From Crocinitomix algicola (lineage in GTDB: Bacteria; Bacteroidota; Bacteroidia; Flavobacteriales_D; Crocinitomicaceae), in NCBI RefSeq assembly GCF_001661595.2, contig NZ_LYPF02000015.1:1-64000 (forward strand): DNA of 64,000 nucleotides, in the 5' to 3' direction. Below the pieces are notes generated by a model. That model was not told where the DNA came from. It saw only the letters and a program-made list of their open reading frames with translations, and ran no database searches. Each line of letters begins with the position of its first letter. Position 1 is the first letter of the stretch. Positions 62,397 to 64,000 of this stretch are shown one piece after another. The position numbers and the translations under genes are program-made.

Positions 62397-62776
62397 TATT
62401 TAACATATGACTGCCGCTCAACTAAGGCATACCATCCATCCTCTAATTTCAAATAACCTTGGTCATAACAGAAATGATAGCGCATACCTTTCTTCGTTTC
62501 ATACACATTTGTAAAATAGGCAAAATTAAATCCTTCTTCCATTAATGTCGTTCCTAAAACCTTTGCCTTACCATGCGGGTTGAATTTAGCAAGTATTCTT
62601 CGATTTTTCCGTAGAATATTATTCACCTTACGCATATAATTCGAATTATCTCTGTTGAGTAAATTGTGCTTGATATTTCGGCAATAATCCGAACAGAAGC
62701 GTTTATCACTCCTCCCTGTTATGGGATCTCCACAATTCTCACATACTCGTTTATCGTCTTGGGTTAAATCTTTCAT
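62396..62776 (-). CDS. Zinc-ribbon protein of unknown function
   Basis: A 126-residue protein. An N-terminal zinc ribbon has Cys at 12, 15, 28 and 32 (CENCG ... FCSDYCRN), as in DUF2116-like proteins. A basic helix (about 33-60) and a beta-rich C-terminal part (about 60-125) follow, with [17 protein letters not shown] and [14 protein letters not shown]. Such proteins are common and unstudied in Bacteroidota; nucleic-acid binding is plausible from the ribbon and basic helix. It overlaps yidD by one base and is the first gene of that pair. Confidence 0.75.
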   Translation of the reverse strand: MKDLTQDDKRVCENCGDPITGRSDKRFCSDYCRNIKHNLLNRDNSNYMRKVNNILRKNRRILAKFNPHGKAKVLGTTLMEEGFNFAYFTNVYETKKGMRYHFCYDQGYLKLEDGWYALVERQSYVK

Positions 62777-62836
62777 AATGCTCTCCTAAAGTTAAGGATT
62801 TCTATGGATTTTAGTATCTTTCCATAAAATACCATT

Positions 62837-63763
62837 TTGTACGGAAAAATAGACATACAAGAACTCGCTAAACTCGGAAATTTAGAATTCCTTGCCAAAC
62901 AAGTGGTGGAAGGATTTATAACAGGACTACATCGTTCCCCATTTCACGGATTTTCTGTGGAATTTGCAGAACATCGGCTTTACAATGCAGGAGAATCAAC
63001 AAAACATATCGATTGGAAACTCTACGCTAAAACAGATAAGCTATTTGTAAAAAGATATGAAGAAGAAACTAATTTAAGGTGTCGAATAATTCTAGACAAT
63101 TCTTCATCCATGTATTTCCCTAAGTTAGACCAAGAAAAACAGTTGAATAAAATAGCGTTCAGTATTTATTCAATTGCCTCACTTATGGAAATTTTCAAAA
63201 AACAACGTGATGGAATTGGACTTACTGTTTTTAACAATAAGATAGGATTGGATACAGCGGTAAAAACTTCTCCAACCCATCAACGGATGATCTATAATGA
63301 GCTCGAGCAATTAATGGTCAGTCAAGACGAGCAGCTCAATGTTGAAACGTCTCTTGCCTCCATTCTTCACCAAGCTGCCGAAAGCAACCATAAACGATCG
63401 CTAATTATTGTCTTCTCCGATTTCTACAGTAATGAATCATTAGAAGAGCTGACAGATGCCTTTTTACATTTAAAACACAACAAACACGAGGTGCTGCTTT
63501 TTAACGTAATGGATAAATCCAAAGAAATGGAATTAAATTACCCGAATAAACCAACCACATTTATCGATCTAGAAAGTGGAGAAAAAATAAAATTACATCC
63601 TGCTGAAATCAAAAAAACTTTCCAAAAACAAGTAGAAAAAATAAAAAATGACCTTAAAATGAAATGCACTCAATTCAAGATTGATTTTGTCGAAGCCGAT
63701 ATAAATGAGGGAGTTGAATTCGTATTACAGCAATACTTGATCAAACGTCAAAAAATAATTTAA
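62837..63763 (+). CDS. DUF58 domain protein (MoxR-associated type)
   Basis: A 308-residue protein of the DUF58/vWA-like family: LAKQVVEGFITGLHRSPFHGFSVEFAEHR (in part), IDWKLYAKTDKLFVKRYEEE, and a MIDAS-like DNSSSMYF near residue 93. Members work with MoxR AAA ATPases, often in envelope or stress functions. The start is TTG 62837: a stop lies four codons earlier, the next ATG would cut into the family core, and MYGKIDIQELAKLGNLEFLAK agrees with relatives. No moxR is visible; it may lie outside the window or elsewhere. Confidence 0.85.
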   Translation: MYGKIDIQELAKLGNLEFLAKQVVEGFITGLHRSPFHGFSVEFAEHRLYNAGESTKHIDWKLYAKTDKLFVKRYEEETNLRCRIILDNSSSMYFPKLDQEKQLNKIAFSIYSIASLMEIFKKQRDGIGLTVFNNKIGLDTAVKTSPTHQRMIYNELEQLMVSQDEQLNVETSLASILHQAAESNHKRSLIIVFSDFYSNESLEELTDAFLHLKHNKHEVLLFNVMDKSKEMELNYPNKPTTFIDLESGEKIKLHPAEIKKTFQKQVEKIKNDLKMKCTQFKIDFVEADINEGVEFVLQQYLIKRQKII

Positions 63764-63783
63764 TTTTTTTTTCATTTTTTTGC

Positions 63784-63813
63784 TTGTCAGAAGAAAAAAT
63801 ATACCTACTTTTG
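63784..63813 (+). promoter_or_regulatory. Promoter of tRNA-Asp
   Basis: TTG at 63784-63786, exactly 19 bases, TACTTTTG at 63806-63813. The tRNA begins 37 bases further on. This is the best match to the phylum consensus in the window. Confidence 0.8.
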
Positions 63814-63850
63814 TCCCGCCTCTAATGAGGGGTAAGAAATTAAAAATCTT

Positions 63851-63924
63851 GGTCCGGTAGTTCAGTTGGTTAGAATACATGCCTGTCACGCATGGGGTCG
63901 CGGGTTCGAGTCCCGTCCGGACCG
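63851..63924 (+). tRNA. tRNA-Asp (anticodon GTC)
   Basis: A complete 74-base cloverleaf: acceptor stem GGTCCGG / CCGGACC, anticodon GTC in the loop CTGTCAC, T arm GCGGGTTCGAGTCCCGT, discriminator G as usual for tRNA-Asp. The CCA end is not encoded (CTG follows). A promoter lies upstream and a terminator 7 bases downstream, so it is transcribed alone. Confidence 0.97.
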
Positions 63925-63930
63925 CTGATA

Positions 63931-63963
63931 AAAAAAGCTTCACAAAAACGTGAGGCTTTTTTT
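63931..63963 (+). terminator. Terminator of tRNA-Asp
   Basis: The stem AAAAAAGCTTCAC / GTGAGGCTTTTTT (one T-G pair) with a short loop ends in seven or more T. Confidence 0.9.
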
Positions 63964-64000
63964 GTGCACCAAAGTTTCATAAAAATGCAATGGAAGGACA

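Noticed and set aside
63725-63943. Minus-strand reading frame beginning MKLFLSAVRTGLEPATPC across the tRNA-Asp gene
   Set aside because: This is the well-known false protein produced by translating the antisense of a tRNA T arm; the tRNA, its promoter and its terminator explain the region.

Overview
The window is AT-rich chromosomal DNA from a Bacteroidota bacterium, most likely a gliding or type IX secretion system (T9SS) member of the Flavobacteriales. A Crocinitomicaceae/Cryomorphaceae-like affiliation is only a guess. The evidence is threefold: three secreted proteins with T9SS type A C-terminal sorting domains; the gldF-gldG-DUF4340 cluster and the bamD-rpoZ-coaBC-DUF4835-recN string, both characteristic of this phylum; and many promoters of the Bacteroidota form TTG-N16-22-TAnnTTTG in place of E. 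coli-type boxes. I see no CRISPR array, insertion sequence, prophage or plasmid gene. No stretch over 300 bases lacks a gene. The largest gaps are about 260 bases (3843-4102 and 58896-59162); the first holds one promoter and the second one terminator, and I see nothing else in them.

Layout. 1-868: initiator tRNA-Met and a small MORN-repeat lipoprotein. 858-5647: an MscS channel and two tandem paralogous T9SS cargo proteins. 5811-9203: CPBP protease, MenE-like ligase, thioredoxin-like protein, and an alpha-oxoamine synthase that is probably serine palmitoyltransferase. 9379-15710: an envelope and core operon (bamD, rpoZ, coaBC, DUF4835, recN, DUF4476, DUF423). 15795-19247: a large PNGase F-like secreted enzyme with a LamG module inserted in it. 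19307-25000: MepA-like endopeptidase, cysteine desulfurase, and the gliding genes DUF4340/gldG/gldF. 25126-31172: a CAP-domain protein, a conserved small protein, Ppx/GppA, and a NatAB-like ABC exporter. 31299-33623: a 7TMR-DISM histidine kinase with a single-domain response regulator. 33814-35292: an alpha/beta hydrolase and its TetR regulator, with two matching operators. 35330-38334: ABC-F ATPase, DUF4293, and an ITPase/RdgB.

38423-50843 is a surface-glycan locus: flippase, six glycosyltransferases, two FkbM methyltransferases, a polysaccharide deacetylase, a sugar formyltransferase, and a polytopic membrane protein on the opposite strand. Most of its forward genes overlap by 1-14 bases and look translationally coupled. 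50844-64000: rlmH, DUF4783, a lipoprotein, an OmpA/TSP3 outer-membrane protein coupled to a membrane-anchored propeller protein, rnhB, two small unknown proteins, a DsbD with a duplicated N-domain, yidD, a zinc-ribbon protein, a DUF58 protein, and tRNA-Asp.

Much of the window concerns building and decorating the cell envelope (BamD, glycan locus, sphingolipid first step, OmpA proteins, DsbD, YidD) and secreting surface proteins. I found no clearly new defence or mobile system. The observations most worth checking are the PNGase F-LamG architecture, the deacetylase gene with no standard start codon, the TetR operator pair with a possible third site at the sphingolipid gene, the duplicated DsbD N-domain, and several multi-domain envelope proteins of unknown function.
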